Source of the DNA: Holothuria scabra
Taxonomy: Eukaryota > Echinodermata > Holothuroidea > Aspidochirotida > Holothuriidae
Assembly (NCBI GenBank): GCA_037179385.1
Contig: CM074185.1
Coordinates: 7,435,371 to 7,499,370, forward strand
Direction: 5' to 3'
Length of the DNA: 64,000 nt
A program made the position numbers and the translations under genes. The notes below the pieces were generated by a model. That model was not told the origin of the DNA. It did no database searches and saw nothing but the letters and a program-made list of their open reading frames with translations. Numbering within the stretch: the stretch's first letter is position 1; each line of letters starts with the position of its first letter. This document shows positions 53,303-63,095 of the stretch, in pieces.

Positions 53303-53904
53303 AAATTCCCGCGGTTGGGGGGGGGGGGGAGGCAAAATTATGGAATTTCCCCAGATTTTTCCCATTCAGTATGGATGTATTTGATGTAAAAAATGCAAAT
53401 ATATAAGTATAACAACATCGCAATGTCATTATGTTATATTACCTGCATTTTCAATCATCAAGTATAACATAAAGCAATTGGAATTAACAGCTCTTAGTAT
53501 ATTATTTTGGTCAACAATATCTGGTTTATTTGTATGTACTAACGCTACCCAGGAATTCTCTGAAGTGGGGGGGGGGGGGCATGCAGTATGATCTAAGGGG
53601 AGGGGTGTCCGGAAATTTTTTGACGAAAAAATTGGCGCAAGATTGGTGCATGCAAAATGTTTCAAGATTTTCTGCTTTGACAGGAACAGTGTAAAAAGTT
53701 GAATCGTGGTGGTTCATGGGGATAAAACTGAAACTTTTGTGTCTTTACATGCATTCTTATGCCATTTATGCTACCTTACGAAGTAAAACTTGACATCAAA
53801 TTTGCACACTTTTAGGAGTCAAAATAAAAGAGTATTGATCGGTATAGGATTTCTTCTATTTCTTGGCCACAAAACGTTACTTCGTCATAAAGATTATCTA
53901 AGCG

Positions 53905-54008
53905 GAGCGCCACCATTGGTTGGCGCGGAGCGTAGAGAAAATTTCGAAAAATCAGACCCCTCAGATGGTAGGAAATAGCATTTTCCAGACTACTTATACG
54001 AAGAATCT
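53905..54008 (+). repeat. Dispersed repeat copy 1 with near-palindromic core
   Basis: Contains the 20-bp near-palindrome at 53907-53926 (GCGCCA and TGGCGC arms around CCATTGGT), then GGAGCGTA, an A-rich stretch with TTTCGAAA, and CCCCTCAGATGG. It matches 54711-54820 in the same orientation. Possibly a short non-autonomous element. Confidence 0.6.
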
Positions 54009-54710
54009 ACCCAGTCACTACCTTCTTTTGTCGTTTGCAAATAAAATCCTGCCTTCAAAATATGTTCTCAAAATGCAAAATGATCAAAGAGTTAAAAGAA
54101 GGGTTTAAGGTCACAACAGGATTTGGTGTGTTAGAGCGGTACTCATTCTAAGCATTTTGGTGAATTTTGCATTGAAATCCGATGTGTGGTTCTCAAGATA
54201 TGAGCATGTGAAGTTGTCACATTTTCAACAAAAAGTGATCTTGAAGCAAGCGCATATGACATCACATCCCCACATTAGAGCACAGTCTTTTGTTTTTCTG
54301 TAAACTTCAGACTTGATTATCTCAACTTATCTCCCCAACAATCACACATTATTAAAATGTGATTGCATAAGTACCATGAGAACTTAACAAACTTTTCATC
54401 CCCCACAGGGAGGTCCTATTCCTATTAACTTCAAGATCAACAAAACAGTCTGATAAAACAAAGTGAAACAAAGCATTCCTTGTCAACGTGAGGGAGTGAT
54501 AAAAGCTCTGCTGCCCTCAAACTCACTTTTGAACACAAATCTACTTAATTCATTTTCCAATATCTCAAGAAATACATGTCCGATTTGAATGAAATTTTCA
54601 CCAAACTGTGTAGATTTGGCTCCTCTCTCACATATGAAAATCAAGTGTTTGTTTAAACCTTCCCTTTAAGGGGTAACCTGACCCCAAAATGTAATTTTGC
54701 CCAAAAGACT

Positions 54711-54820
54711 GAGCGAAACGTCACCATTGGTTGGCGCGGAGCGTAACAATAATTTCGAAAGATGATCAGTCCCCTCAGATGGTTAAAAAATAGCGTATTC
54801 ATGCTTGAAAAGAGAATCTA
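54711..54820 (+). repeat. Dispersed repeat copy 2
   Basis: Shares CACCATTGGTTGGCGCGGAG, TTTCGAAA, CCCCTCAGATGG and AGAATCT with 53905-54008, in the same order, with small indels. The left palindrome arm has decayed to ACGTCA. Confidence 0.6.
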
Positions 54821-54842
54821 AACATGTAGTCTTTATTTTTAT

Positions 54843-55107
54843 CGATGCCACCAGTGGGAAACAGAGTCTATCCTTTAAAGTAAAAATTGAAATTTGACAG
54901 AATTTGCCCATTTGTAGGAATTAAAATTCTGGCATCCCTGAGGGACGTACTTGCAGAGATAATCCTTCTCCTTTGAAAATTTTTGAAAAATTGGGTGTCC
55001 TTTTATGCAACTGGTGCCACATATGCTATCTGTTGAAGTAAAATCTGTGTTACTAAAGTTTAACTACTTATTTTTAAGAACAAAGAAAAAATGGCATCTC
55101 TGAGGGG
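54843..55107 (+). repeat. Two degenerate tandem copies of a short repeat, with a third at 53760-53830
   Basis: Segments at about 54843-54947 and 55012-55107 share the order TGCCAC, AAGTAAAA, TTTTAGGA or TTTGTAGGA, ATGGCATC(C/T)CTGAGG. The segment at 53760-53830 has TGCCA, AAGTAAAACTTG and TTTTAGGAGTCAAAAT. Similarity is partial and was judged by eye. Confidence 0.35.
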
Positions 55108-55141
55108 GGGGGGGGGTATGACACAAAACCCCCCCCCCCCC
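55104..55141. repeat. Poly-G13 / poly-C13 inverted pair
   Basis: G13 at 55104-55116 and C13 at 55129-55141 are separated by a 12-nt spacer, so the strand can fold into a G:C hairpin. Runs of this length also have G-quadruplex potential and are error-prone in sequencing. Confidence 0.8.
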
Positions 55142-55486
55142 TTCGTACGCCACTAAAAGGAGGCCTGATAGTGGCTCGATCACACAGGACATCCTGTTCA
55201 AACAGCAGTCTGTTAAGTGAAGAAGGCTACAAGGTACTCATGGACCCGTTTATTGTTACACCCCAAGTGAACAGAAAGCTATTTTCCCGAACTAGCCTGT
55301 AAGCCTCCAAGGATTAGGCTAAGTTACAAAATCTAAGTATACCAATGGATCCCGTTCACTGTAATTTGTAGACTAAATTTAAGTTAATCGTTGGCCATGG
55401 ATTGTTTCAGCCCCATCCATCGTTATGTACACAGAGTAAAATCGGTATAGCTACTACTAGCTTGTGCATGACAATATAATAAACTC

Positions 55487-55500
55487 GGGGGGGGGGGGGG
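55487..55500 (+). repeat. Poly-G14 tract at the LINE 5' coding edge
   Basis: Fourteen G between AACTC and ATGG. It encodes the Gly run at the start of the open frame and makes the native start impossible to place. Confidence 0.85.
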
Positions 55501-56069
55501 ATGGTTACAAAGCTCTTCAACTTTCTAAGTCTGATGATACATGGTATTGTTCCAATTGTGACTCACCCTGTGGAATTTGTTCTAAAAGGGTCAGGGATTG
55601 TGACGCCGCGATTGAATGTGATAACTGTAAGAAGTGGATTCATAACAGGTGTTCCCTGGTGGATGACTCACACTATAATCATATACAGGCAACAAACTGT
55701 GTGTGGATCTGTCCCAATTGTGACAATAGTAATATAGCAAGCATAGGGGGTCAAACAGCCTCTCGGCTGAGTAACAGCTTTGATGCCCTTGATCCTTCCG
55801 ACCTGTCCAACATTAACCCCATGGCAACTTCGGTGCGGCAACCTAGTCAATCTGCCGGTGGTAAGACAGCTCTCAAGAAGGAGATTTCTATTGTCTCAAT
55901 TAACATAAATGGTATTAGGGGAAAAAAACTAGATCTCCAAGCCACCCTTAGCTTATCAGACCCTGATGTGATGGCACTTCAGGAGACCAAGATTGACAAT
56001 TCTGTCACCAGCTCTGAACTTATTCCTGTTTGTTTAGGCTATGATATCTTTCGGAATGACCGCACTTTA

Positions 56070-56082
56070 GGGGGGGGGGGGG
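56070..56082 (+). repeat. Poly-G13 tract inside the LINE endonuclease
   Basis: Thirteen G in the context CTTTA-(G)13-CGGAAC. The reading frame changes here. Related elements would be expected to have a short Gly-rich loop at this point, so the tract has probably expanded. Confidence 0.85.
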
Positions 56083-57774
56083 CGGAACCATGTTATTAAT
56101 CAAAAGTTGTTTGGCTCCAACCCAAGTTTGCTTTTCTGGGGATGGGTCTGAATCTGTCTAGGCTAAGGTCTCCATTAATGGGACCTGGCATTATTTTGCC
56201 TCGTGGTATAGAGATCCTGATGCCCATGCTGAGCATATATCTCTGTTACGGGACCAACTTACCAAAATTATGACCTGGCATAAGAATTCAAAGATGCCAT
56301 GTTTTCATGTCCTGGGTGATTTTAACTTTAACAAAATTGACTGGACCAGTAGGTTACACAAAGAAAGTGGTGGCTGTTTATCCAATTGTTCAGGTAAATT
56401 ACTTTTGGACATAATTAATGACTTTGCTGCTGACCAACTTGTGAATTTTCCCACTAGAGGGGATAGTACACTTGACTTGGTTATCTCAAATATTCCTAGT
56501 CAATACACTGATGTTAGCGCCATCGATTCTCCAAGTGATCATGAGGGTATCTCTTGTAAATTGAAGTGTTTGTTTCTTGATTCTAAGCAACCTCGTAGGC
56601 TCATTTTACAGTACTCTAAAGGGAATTTTGTTGCTATGAGGGAGGACGCACGGGGTTTCTCATCTACCTATTTTAACGGGGGGCAAGATAATCGCACTGT
56701 GGAAGAAAATTGGCAACTCATTAAGTCCTTTCTTGAAAGAACTGTGAAGGATAATATTCCAACTAGATTGGCCAAATCCAGAAAATCTCTTCCATGGATA
56801 ACCGACAGTATTCGCAGGCTAGTTAGGCGTAGGAACAGATTGCATGCCCTTTTTAAAAAAACCCGGAAGACTGGTATTTATGGGAGATGGGCTCATCTGC
56901 GAACTAAAATCAAAAGAGAGATTCACACCTCCCATAAAAAGTACATCAATGGAATGATCGGCGATATCAAAGCCGATGCCAAACCCTTCTGGAGATATAT
57001 TAATGGTCAGAAGAAAGATAGGCATAATCTCCCCCCTCTTAAGAACGATGATAAGCTAGCTGTCACTGTCTTGGACAAAGTTCGTGCTCTCAATAACCAG
57101 TTCTGTAATGTATTTACTAAAACAGTGTTTCATACTGTTCCCCTCATCAGACCCACGTGTAAGAGAATGAGTGATATAACTATATCCACCTTTGGCGTTG
57201 AAAAGCTTCTGCATGGTCTTAAAATCAATAAGGCCATGGGACCAGATGGCATCCATCCTTGGGTCCTGAGAGAGATTGCCACTGATTTTGCACCTGTTCT
57301 AAGCCATCTCTTTCAGCAATCCCTTACAAAAGGATGCATTCCAGAGGACTGGAAGACTGCAAATGTTTGCCCTATTTTCAAAAAAGGTGACAGTTCCCTA
57401 CCTTGTAATTACAGGCCTGTTTCTCTTACATGTGTCTGCTGTAAATTGTTAGAACATATTATTGCCTCAAACCTTATGAACCATTTTGAAATACATAACT
57501 TACTCTCTCCCACCCAGCACGCCTTTCGTAAGTCTCATAGTTGCGAAACACAACTTGTGTCGATAATTGAGGACTGGGCTTCCTCCCTTGATGCCCATAA
57601 ACAAATCGATGTGTTTATCTTGGATTTTGAGAAGGCCTTCGATACTGTTCCTCATGAACTGCTGAAGACCAAGCTGTATACACTTGGTGTTTCAAATCAG
57701 ATTCTTCGTTGGGTTGATGACTTTCTTGTTGATCGTAAACAATCTGTTGTTGTCAATGGAACCCGGTCTCCCCG
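56083..57774 (+). pseudogene. LINE part 2: endonuclease C-terminal part and reverse transcriptase fingers/palm
   Basis: After the poly-G break the coding frame continues with endonuclease sequence and meets an in-frame TAG at 56159-56161, where a Trp codon would fit (E-S-V-stop-A-K-V). From ATG 56270 the frame is open. GDFN at residues 16-19, STLDLVISN at 66-74 and SDHE at 89-92 are the endonuclease C-terminal motifs, including the catalytic His. RT motifs follow: MGPDGI, NYRPVSLT, QHAFRKSHSCETQL, and ILDFEKAFDTVPH with the first catalytic Asp at 57623-57625. The frame drifts off at about 57770, just before the SGVPQGSVLGP motif, and stops at 57814 in the wrong frame. Confidence 0.88.
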
Positions 57775-58224
57775 ATGCAAGTTCTGTCTGGAGTTCCCCA
57801 GGGGTCTGTCCTAGGACCGATTCTCTTCTTGGTTCATATCAATGATATCGTCGATGGTGTTTCTTCCAAGGTTCGCCTTTTTGCAGATGATTGTGTCTGT
57901 TACCGTATTATTGAGTCCGATGAGGATTGTCATAAACTTCAGAATGATATCAAGCAGTTGGGGCTGTGGGCTTCCACGTGGGGAATGAGATTTCAGCCCA
58001 CTAAGTGTAGCGTTATTACTTTTGCTCGGAAAAAAAGTCCCATACTTTTTAGGTATGCTCTAAATAGGATTGAGCTCCCGAGGGTAGATAGTATTAAGTA
58101 TCTTGGAATTACCATCACTAAAGATCTGAACTGGGAGCAGCATATTCAAAACATCTGTAACAAGGGAAATAAGATTCTTGGTATTTTGTATAGAAATCTA
58201 TCTTCCTGCCCTGGTGGCTTATAA
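57775..58224 (+). pseudogene. LINE part 3: reverse transcriptase palm with FADD active site
   Basis: Opens directly with SGVPQGSVLGP and the INDI motif, then VRLFADDC. The FADD catalytic box is at 57880-57891 and intact. Next come GMRFQPTKCSVITF and IKYLGITITKDLNWEQHI, the usual RT C-terminal motifs. The frame overlaps the end of part 2, so one base is missing or two are extra near 57770. It ends with LYRNLSSCPGGL at a stop created by the next lesion. Confidence 0.88.
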
Positions 58225-58672
58225 AGGAATTCTTCGGCCTGTGCTGGAGTACGCCGGTAGTGTTTGGGACCCCCACCAGGCTTACCTGCGCGACAAGCTT
58301 GAGTGTATACAAAAACGGTCTGCTAGATTTATTGCCTCTGACTATTCAAGGGAGCCAGGCTCAATGACCAGGCTCCTTAAGGAACTAAACCTTCTGCCCT
58401 TAACTGAAAGGCGGAGGAAAAGTAGATTGATCCTTTTTTCCAAAGGTATGTTTGGCCTGGCTCAATTACCTGTTGATTGTCTCCAGCGGCCTACTCGTAG
58501 AACCCGTTTAATGCATGACCTTCATGTCTGTCTCCCACATACTAGTACTAACTGTTATAAATTTAGCTTCCTGCCTCGAACCATTAAGGATTGGAATCAT
58601 CTCCCCCTGAATGTAATGAGGGTTGCCTCTGTCCATAAGGACCCTATCACCTATATTACTGGGCATATTTAG
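58205..58672 (+). pseudogene. LINE part 4: RT thumb and C-terminal region
   Basis: The frame resumes at about 58212 with AYKGILRPVLEYAGSVWDPH. It continues through IQKRSARFIASDY and LPLTERRRKSRLILFSKG to the ending WNHLPLNVMRVASV...YITGHI and a TAG at 58670-58672. Compared with related LINEs, a few residues are missing between LSSCP and AYKG, so a small deletion probably caused the frameshift. The C-terminus looks complete. Confidence 0.85.
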
Positions 58673-58725
58673 CCTCTCGACCCATGCGTGGTGAAAGAAT
58701 GTCCTTTGGATGTGTCACCTTTATT

Positions 58726-58740
58726 GAAGAAGAAGAAGAA
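58726..58740 (+). repeat. (GAA)5 tail, LINE 3' end
   Basis: Five GAA repeats follow about 50 bp of 3' UTR after the LINE stop codon. Short 3' tandem repeats are typical ends of non-LTR elements that lack a poly-A tail. This marks the 3' boundary within a few bases. Confidence 0.75.
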
Positions 58741-58743
58741 GAT

Positions 58744-59123
58744 TATCCATCCAGATCGAAACCCGACGAGTAAAAAGTCAAGAGATTCCGAAGATATAAA
58801 GCTTGTCACAGCCCACCCAAGTGGAATTTATTCCAAAATTCGGAGTGGGCACAATTGCAAAATAACTGCAACTGCGTGGATCTATATCGCAAGTGTCATA
58901 TATTACCCGGGTAGCCCGATTGAATACTATCATTGGCCAGCATGAATATAATTTTTTTTGCCCAGGTCGCCAGTGATTGGGGGAGGGCTGCTGGGGGGGG
59001 GGGACTGGGTGATTCAGCCAGTGGGGTCCCCCCCCCCCGTAGCCACGTCTGGGGACGACTAAACACATGCGCACACTCAACCCTGCACGTTTGACCCTAT
59101 TTGGGGCGTTGTGCAGTACTCAT
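58744..59123. other. Non-coding stretch between LINE and MITE
   Basis: No credible gene; short frames only. Contains a poly-G11 / poly-C11 pair (58993-59003 and 59028-59038) and is somewhat richer in CpG than the DNA further right. Confidence 0.6.
58993..59038. repeat. Poly-G11 / poly-C11 hairpin-forming pair
   Basis: G11-ACTGGG...CAGTGGGGT-C11. The equal-length arms and a 24-nt spacer that contains ACTGG and CCAGT permit an extended hairpin. Confidence 0.75.
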
Positions 59124-59130
59124 CCAGATC

Positions 59131-59220
59131 CAAGGGCCCGTTCTACAAAGAGTTACGCACGATTTACTGTTGGCTTATGTATGGTGAATCAATTTTGCGT
59201 AACTCTTTGTGGAACGGCCC
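59131..59220. mobile_element. MITE-like element, 90 bp, with 7-bp target duplication
   Basis: Terminal inverted repeats of about 25 bp: left arm from 59134 (GGGCCCGTTCTACAAAGAG...) and right arm ending at 59220 (...CTTTGTGGAACGGCCC), with two mismatches and one indel. The centre is about 35 bp. CCAGATC occurs at 59124-59130 and again at 59221-59227, consistent with a 7-bp target-site duplication, possibly longer if the CA after the left copy is an indel. It encodes nothing and would depend on an unidentified transposase. Confidence 0.75.
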
Positions 59221-59227
59221 CCAGATC

Positions 59228-59700
59228 AGTGTCTGTCCGTAGCCTGCATAGTCGTCGTAGCACCTGTGTCGGATGCACTCGTAGTGATGACCAGCAGGAC
59301 GAAAAAATTTCGTCCACCCCGCTATAGCCTGCGCAGTTCGTAGCGGACGTGAACTGAATTTTTCATAACATACACCCATGCGTCTGCGCTGCCCTAGTAG
59401 TAGTACTGGTAGCGAGATAGAGACTGCAAGCATACTCCATCGATGGTACCTTAGTTATTACACCTTCCCCGTACTAATATGGTACACGTTCATCTCGAAT
59501 GGATATTGCGTGACATGCAGACGTCAACTTTTCCAAAATTTCCACAACAAAGTTCTGAGGTACTGAAGGGAAAGAATTACTCAAGGTTCATGAAAGGGGC
59601 ATAAGCGTTAATTAAGCGTCTCTTTGTAAAGTTATAAATGATTCCAACACTGCTAACAATTAACTTCCATCATGACGTTAAATGCACGGATACCATTAAA
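59228..59700. other. Non-coding, CpG-richer stretch
   Basis: Short frames (62-89 codons) on both strands with no family resemblance. The small palindrome CGAAA-AAA-TTTCG at about 59299 is the only local structure. It could hold an untranslated exon or regulatory DNA, but nothing decides this. Confidence 0.4.
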
Positions 59701-59724
59701 ACCAGAGTGCACTAATGTCCACTA

Positions 59725-60095
59725 ACTTAATAGGCCTAGGCCTAACTGTTAGGCTACTGTAGGTTAGGTAAGAGTTACAACTTACAGTAGCTACTGTAGG
59801 CTAGATATATGGCCTAGCCTAACTTAGGTAGGGCCTTATAAAGTTCTGCTCTTCCTTCCACTGTAGCGTTACTTTACGTGAGGCCTAGCCCTACTGTACC
59901 TGTTTAATGTTTGGCCCATTGTTAGGTTGTAGAAGCCTGCTACTAATTAACCTAGCCTAGTTGAGCCCTTAGTTTTTGGGTACAGTGCAGTATGGTAGGG
60001 CCAAATTTCAAACATCAAGAATTTAAATAAGCCTAGCCTACTGTAGCTCTTATGTCAATCACTTATTTATCAGCTACAGCATATGGCAGTAGGCA
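59725..60095. repeat. TAGGCCTA / CTACTGTAG-rich low-order repeat
   Basis: Many short overlapping occurrences of TAGGCC, CCTAGCC, TACTGTAG and TTAGGTA on both strands, without a fixed period. Further scattered copies lie at 60300-60480 and 60910-60960. Such motif-rich DNA is common in some marine invertebrate genomes. Confidence 0.6.
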
Positions 60096-63020
60096 TATAG
60101 GCAATATTTTTTTTTTTCAATTTACAAAAACACCATTAATGAAAATTTTCCTCCACATGGTTTGGTCAAGACTGACAATTATTTTGCATTGATCAGTGAT
60201 CAATAAGCATTTTTATGAGGTGTTGGCATTCAATTTAGAACCTGTTCGTGACTTTTAACCTAGTTCAAACAACCATTAATTCCTTTTCATACCTGAAAGT
60301 AGCATATGCCTTTGCATAGCCTAGGTCATTTAGGTATATAGCCCATCCCTAACCCTAACCCAGTATTGCTATGCCTACATAACCCTAACCTCATTACCTG
60401 TGCATACATAATCCTATAGCCCTGAAAATGTGGGTATGTAAACCCAATTAGAGCTGTTTTGGGTTTTAAAACTTAGGCCTAGGAGAGTTTGGATAAAAAG
60501 TAACAACATAAAAATTTAGACTTATACATACTACCTGTATGTAACTGTAAGTTAAGCTTCACCTTGTAACTGACATGTCTTAAAATCAGTGCAGGTGACG
60601 GGCAAAATTTTGCCAGATCCAATTTAGAATCAGCCTAAGTTTCCGTACCAGCTAAATTGCCAGTATTCAACCTTTTCAGGAACTTCCAGCAACTTTTCCT
60701 CCCAATTACTGGAATGACATGAATCAAAATGTTTTTGTTAGTTATTATTATGGCTAGTGTGTTACCATCAAAAAACATTGGATTCAATCAAATTTCCCTT
60801 CAGAGAAACTGAAGTTTGAATTTGTCTACCCAAAACCCCTGTTACTAGGCTAGTTTCCAATTTTGGGGACCAATATTCACCCCTGATCATTATCCCCACA
60901 AAAATTATTATGCTTAGTTAGGTTAAGTAGGTACAGGTAGCCTTCAATTTAGATGAAAGTTCTGTTTATATCATGGAAATGTAAATTACCTTTATTTGCT
61001 CATTTTTTGATTCTTAAAGAATTTTTAATTAGCCTGTGCAGTTCTGAGGGAAATTTGAGCCTGCATTATTTCATTTTGCTTAAATAGGTCCGAACAGGTG
61101 TATAGCACACATTTTTTTATTACAAAGTTATTTATTCTAGGATAATTTCTAAAAGACTCAATTTTTGTTTGCAGGAATATGCAGAATTACTTGACAATAA
61201 TGACTTCTTCTAGAAATGAGCAGAAAACTTTGTTTAACATCTTCCATGTTCATCTTTGGTTCCATACAGTAGATGGATGCACCAGGGGGTTGAGAAATGG
61301 GTAGTGGCTCAGGTAAAGAGACCACCTTTTTGAACCCCCTTCAATTTCCCTTCAGATTTTCTGTAATATCACTTTTTTCCTAAAGTTTGTAAATGAATTG
61401 CTGCATTGCAATGTGATGTTAACCTTGGCATTCATTAATTATTTTAACCATTCTCTTTTCAAACTTGGATAACAGAAAGTAAGATTCATTTGATTTTAGC
61501 CATGTTTTCTTACATGATCTTTTAAGAATAGCTTTATCTTTTAAGAAATTCCCCAAAATCTTGTTCAGAAATAATGCCAGTAGGTATCTCTGAAAATACA
61601 CATTTGGGAATCTTTTTACCCTCAATAACTTCATTCTTTGTTACAACATTAATACAAATCATATGCAATTTGAAGTGTTTTAAGAACAGTTAAATGTTTT
61701 TTAAAAGGCCAAAATGTTAGTAAATTAAAAAGGCCATTCGTTCCAGAGTTTCATGCTATTCTAAATTAATCGAAAGAAGGCTGAAAAGGGGCTCTGATTT
61801 CTTCAAGAAATTCATTGTTTATAACTATCTACTGTAGCCTTAAAATCTCAAGAAAAATGGTCTGCTGAACTTGGAAGCAACAATTTAAGTTGGAATTTAA
61901 TTTGTAAGTTACCCTTTAGCTTGCATTTGGAGGGTAAATTTTCTTGGTTTCAGTACAGAATTAATTCTAGAATTCTGTCAACAAATACTTACTTAAAAAA
62001 TATACAGTAATATTTTAGGTCATGATTTTTTGTACTTTCTGTTCAACAGAAAAAGAAACAATTAGCCATACTGTAGTTTGTTTAACTGTGAAAAAGTACA
62101 ACCTTTGTGGAGACAGTTTCAGAATTTTTTAATGCTAATACTAATAATTCTTTATACCTAGTCCACAGACTATGATTTTTGGCATCCTGAATGATCAACC
62201 TGAAAACAAAGAGCCCTGTAAATGTACTGATGATATGGTTCAAATTTTCACAAGTGCAAAATGCATAATACTACCTTAAATTTTGTTCACTTTCAAAATT
62301 ATGCAAGGAGTTCTGATATAAATGCATTCATGAGACAATTGGCAGCCATGGTTTAAAAGCCTTCATCTTAATATTGCGTAACCCATTCAATTTCCCCCGT
62401 AGTTTGCTTTATGTTCAATATTGTTATAACTGTAATAACTTGCATTGATCATTATTTTGTACATATCATTGACTGAGAAAAACCATAAATAAAAAAATAA
62501 AAAAAAATTCTGCAAATAAGTGACACAAAAGTGTATGATTCAGGAGAGCTACGTAGTTGTTATCATGTTTGGTGTACATGAACTGTAATTTTACAGTAGC
62601 CTATGTGAGATGGAGCTACAGTATTTTACTACACTGTAAATGTATTTTCTAGCCCTAGACCTTGCTGCAAGCAGTTCAAATCATCAAGGAATTAAAGGCA
62701 TGTTCTGTTGGCTTTTTGCCTCTTTCTTGTAAGACAAACAAAAAAACATTCCACACCATGTCCTATCACAATACCATTTTCCTAACTCAAGATACTGTAT
62801 CTCACTTAAAAGATTGGTTATTTCTGTTAAAAAATACCTCTGCTTTTCAACAAAGCCACAGAAAGTTATTTAATGTGGGCACATTGCTTCAAATTCTTTT
62901 TGTTTTTCTTAATAATTGAACATCTTGTTTGTGTTTGAAATTTGAAATTGTTGGAATATTTGGATATCTTTTCTTGTACATCTAGTGTTACCCTGTACCC
63001 ATATGTAGATCCCAACTAGT
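60096..63020. other. AT-rich non-coding DNA
   Basis: No gene is supported. The 71-codon minus frame at 61419-61634 and the 85-codon plus frame at 62662-62919 have AT-driven composition and no recognisable motif. A-rich TAAA-type sequence at about 62485-62510 could be the 3' end of an old retrocopy or UTR, but no coding sequence precedes it. Confidence 0.6.
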
Positions 63021-63095
63021 GTTTGCACGGGTCCTAAAAATTAGGACCCGGGTACCCGATCGCCATACCCGTCAGGTACCTGGGTTACCCGGTGT
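63016..63095. other. Perfect hairpin with GGGTACCCG-rich flank, possible hAT-like terminus
   Basis: 63028-63037 (CGGGTCCTAA) and 63041-63050 (TTAGGACCCG) are perfect 10-bp arms around AAA. GGTACCCG, ACCCGTCAGGTACC and TGGGTTACCCGG follow. The left boundary reads TAGTGTTTGCACGGG, which resembles ends of hAT-type elements. No matching second end was found to the right, so it may be truncated. Confidence 0.35.

Larger units (their letters stand above)
53303..55463. other. Single-copy non-coding spacer right of the array
   Basis: No credible gene; all frames are shorter than 80 codons with no recognisable motif. It contains poly-G tracts at 53317-53329, 53567-53579 and 55104-55116, a poly-C tract at 55129-55141, and decayed short repeats annotated separately. 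Between 54010 and 54710 I see only ordinary AT-rich sequence. The 5' untranslated part of the LINE may occupy the last few hundred bases, but its start cannot be placed. Confidence 0.7.
55464..56099 (+). pseudogene. LINE part 1: PHD finger and endonuclease N-terminus
   Basis: The 211-codon frame opens at a GTG and runs through the G14 tract, so its first residues are probably not native. A C4HC3 PHD finger is visible at residues 36-86: C36, C39, C52, C55, H60, C63, C83 and C86, with W81 just before the last Cys pair. An additional Cys pair (C29, C32) precedes it. In host proteins PHD fingers read histone tails; in LINEs they have been suggested to bind chromatin or nucleic acid. The APE-like endonuclease begins near residue 141, with the N-x-N segment at 147-149 and the QET catalytic Glu at 174. 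The frame is lost in the G13 tract at 56070-56082 and ends shortly after. A one-base change in tract length would restore reading, so this break may be a sequencing or slippage error. Confidence 0.85.
55464..58743 (+). mobile_element. Non-LTR retrotransposon (LINE) with PHD finger, near full-length and inactive
   Basis: A single reading unit in pieces encodes, in order, a PHD finger, an APE-like endonuclease, a reverse transcriptase and the C-terminal region, and ends in a short 3' UTR and (GAA)5 at 58726-58740. The RT motifs and C-terminal IQKRSARFI...WNHLP pattern fit the CR1/L2/Jockey-like assemblage; the exact clade is not resolvable by eye. Lesions are a frameshift at the poly-G tract 56070-56082, a TAG at 56159-56161, a frameshift at about 57770 and a small deletion with frameshift at about 58215. 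The 5' end is uncertain: a G14 tract at 55487-55500 sits at the start of the recognisable coding region. No target-site duplication was found. Confidence 0.9.

Noticed and set aside
56819..57256. Minus-strand frames of 66-68 codons within the LINE
   Set aside because: They are antisense shadows of the reverse-transcriptase coding strand.
60346..60393. CCCTAACCCTAACCC, telomere-like
   Set aside because: Only about two and a half repeats plus scattered CCCTAACC; too short for a telomere or an interstitial telomeric array, and it lies in CCTA-rich DNA.
61419..61634. 71-codon minus-strand frame
   Set aside because: AT-driven Lys/Leu/Phe-rich composition, no motif, and no splice or promoter context.
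62662..62919. 85-codon plus-strand frame
   Set aside because: Composition follows base content, no domain is visible, and the surrounding DNA is ordinary intergenic sequence.
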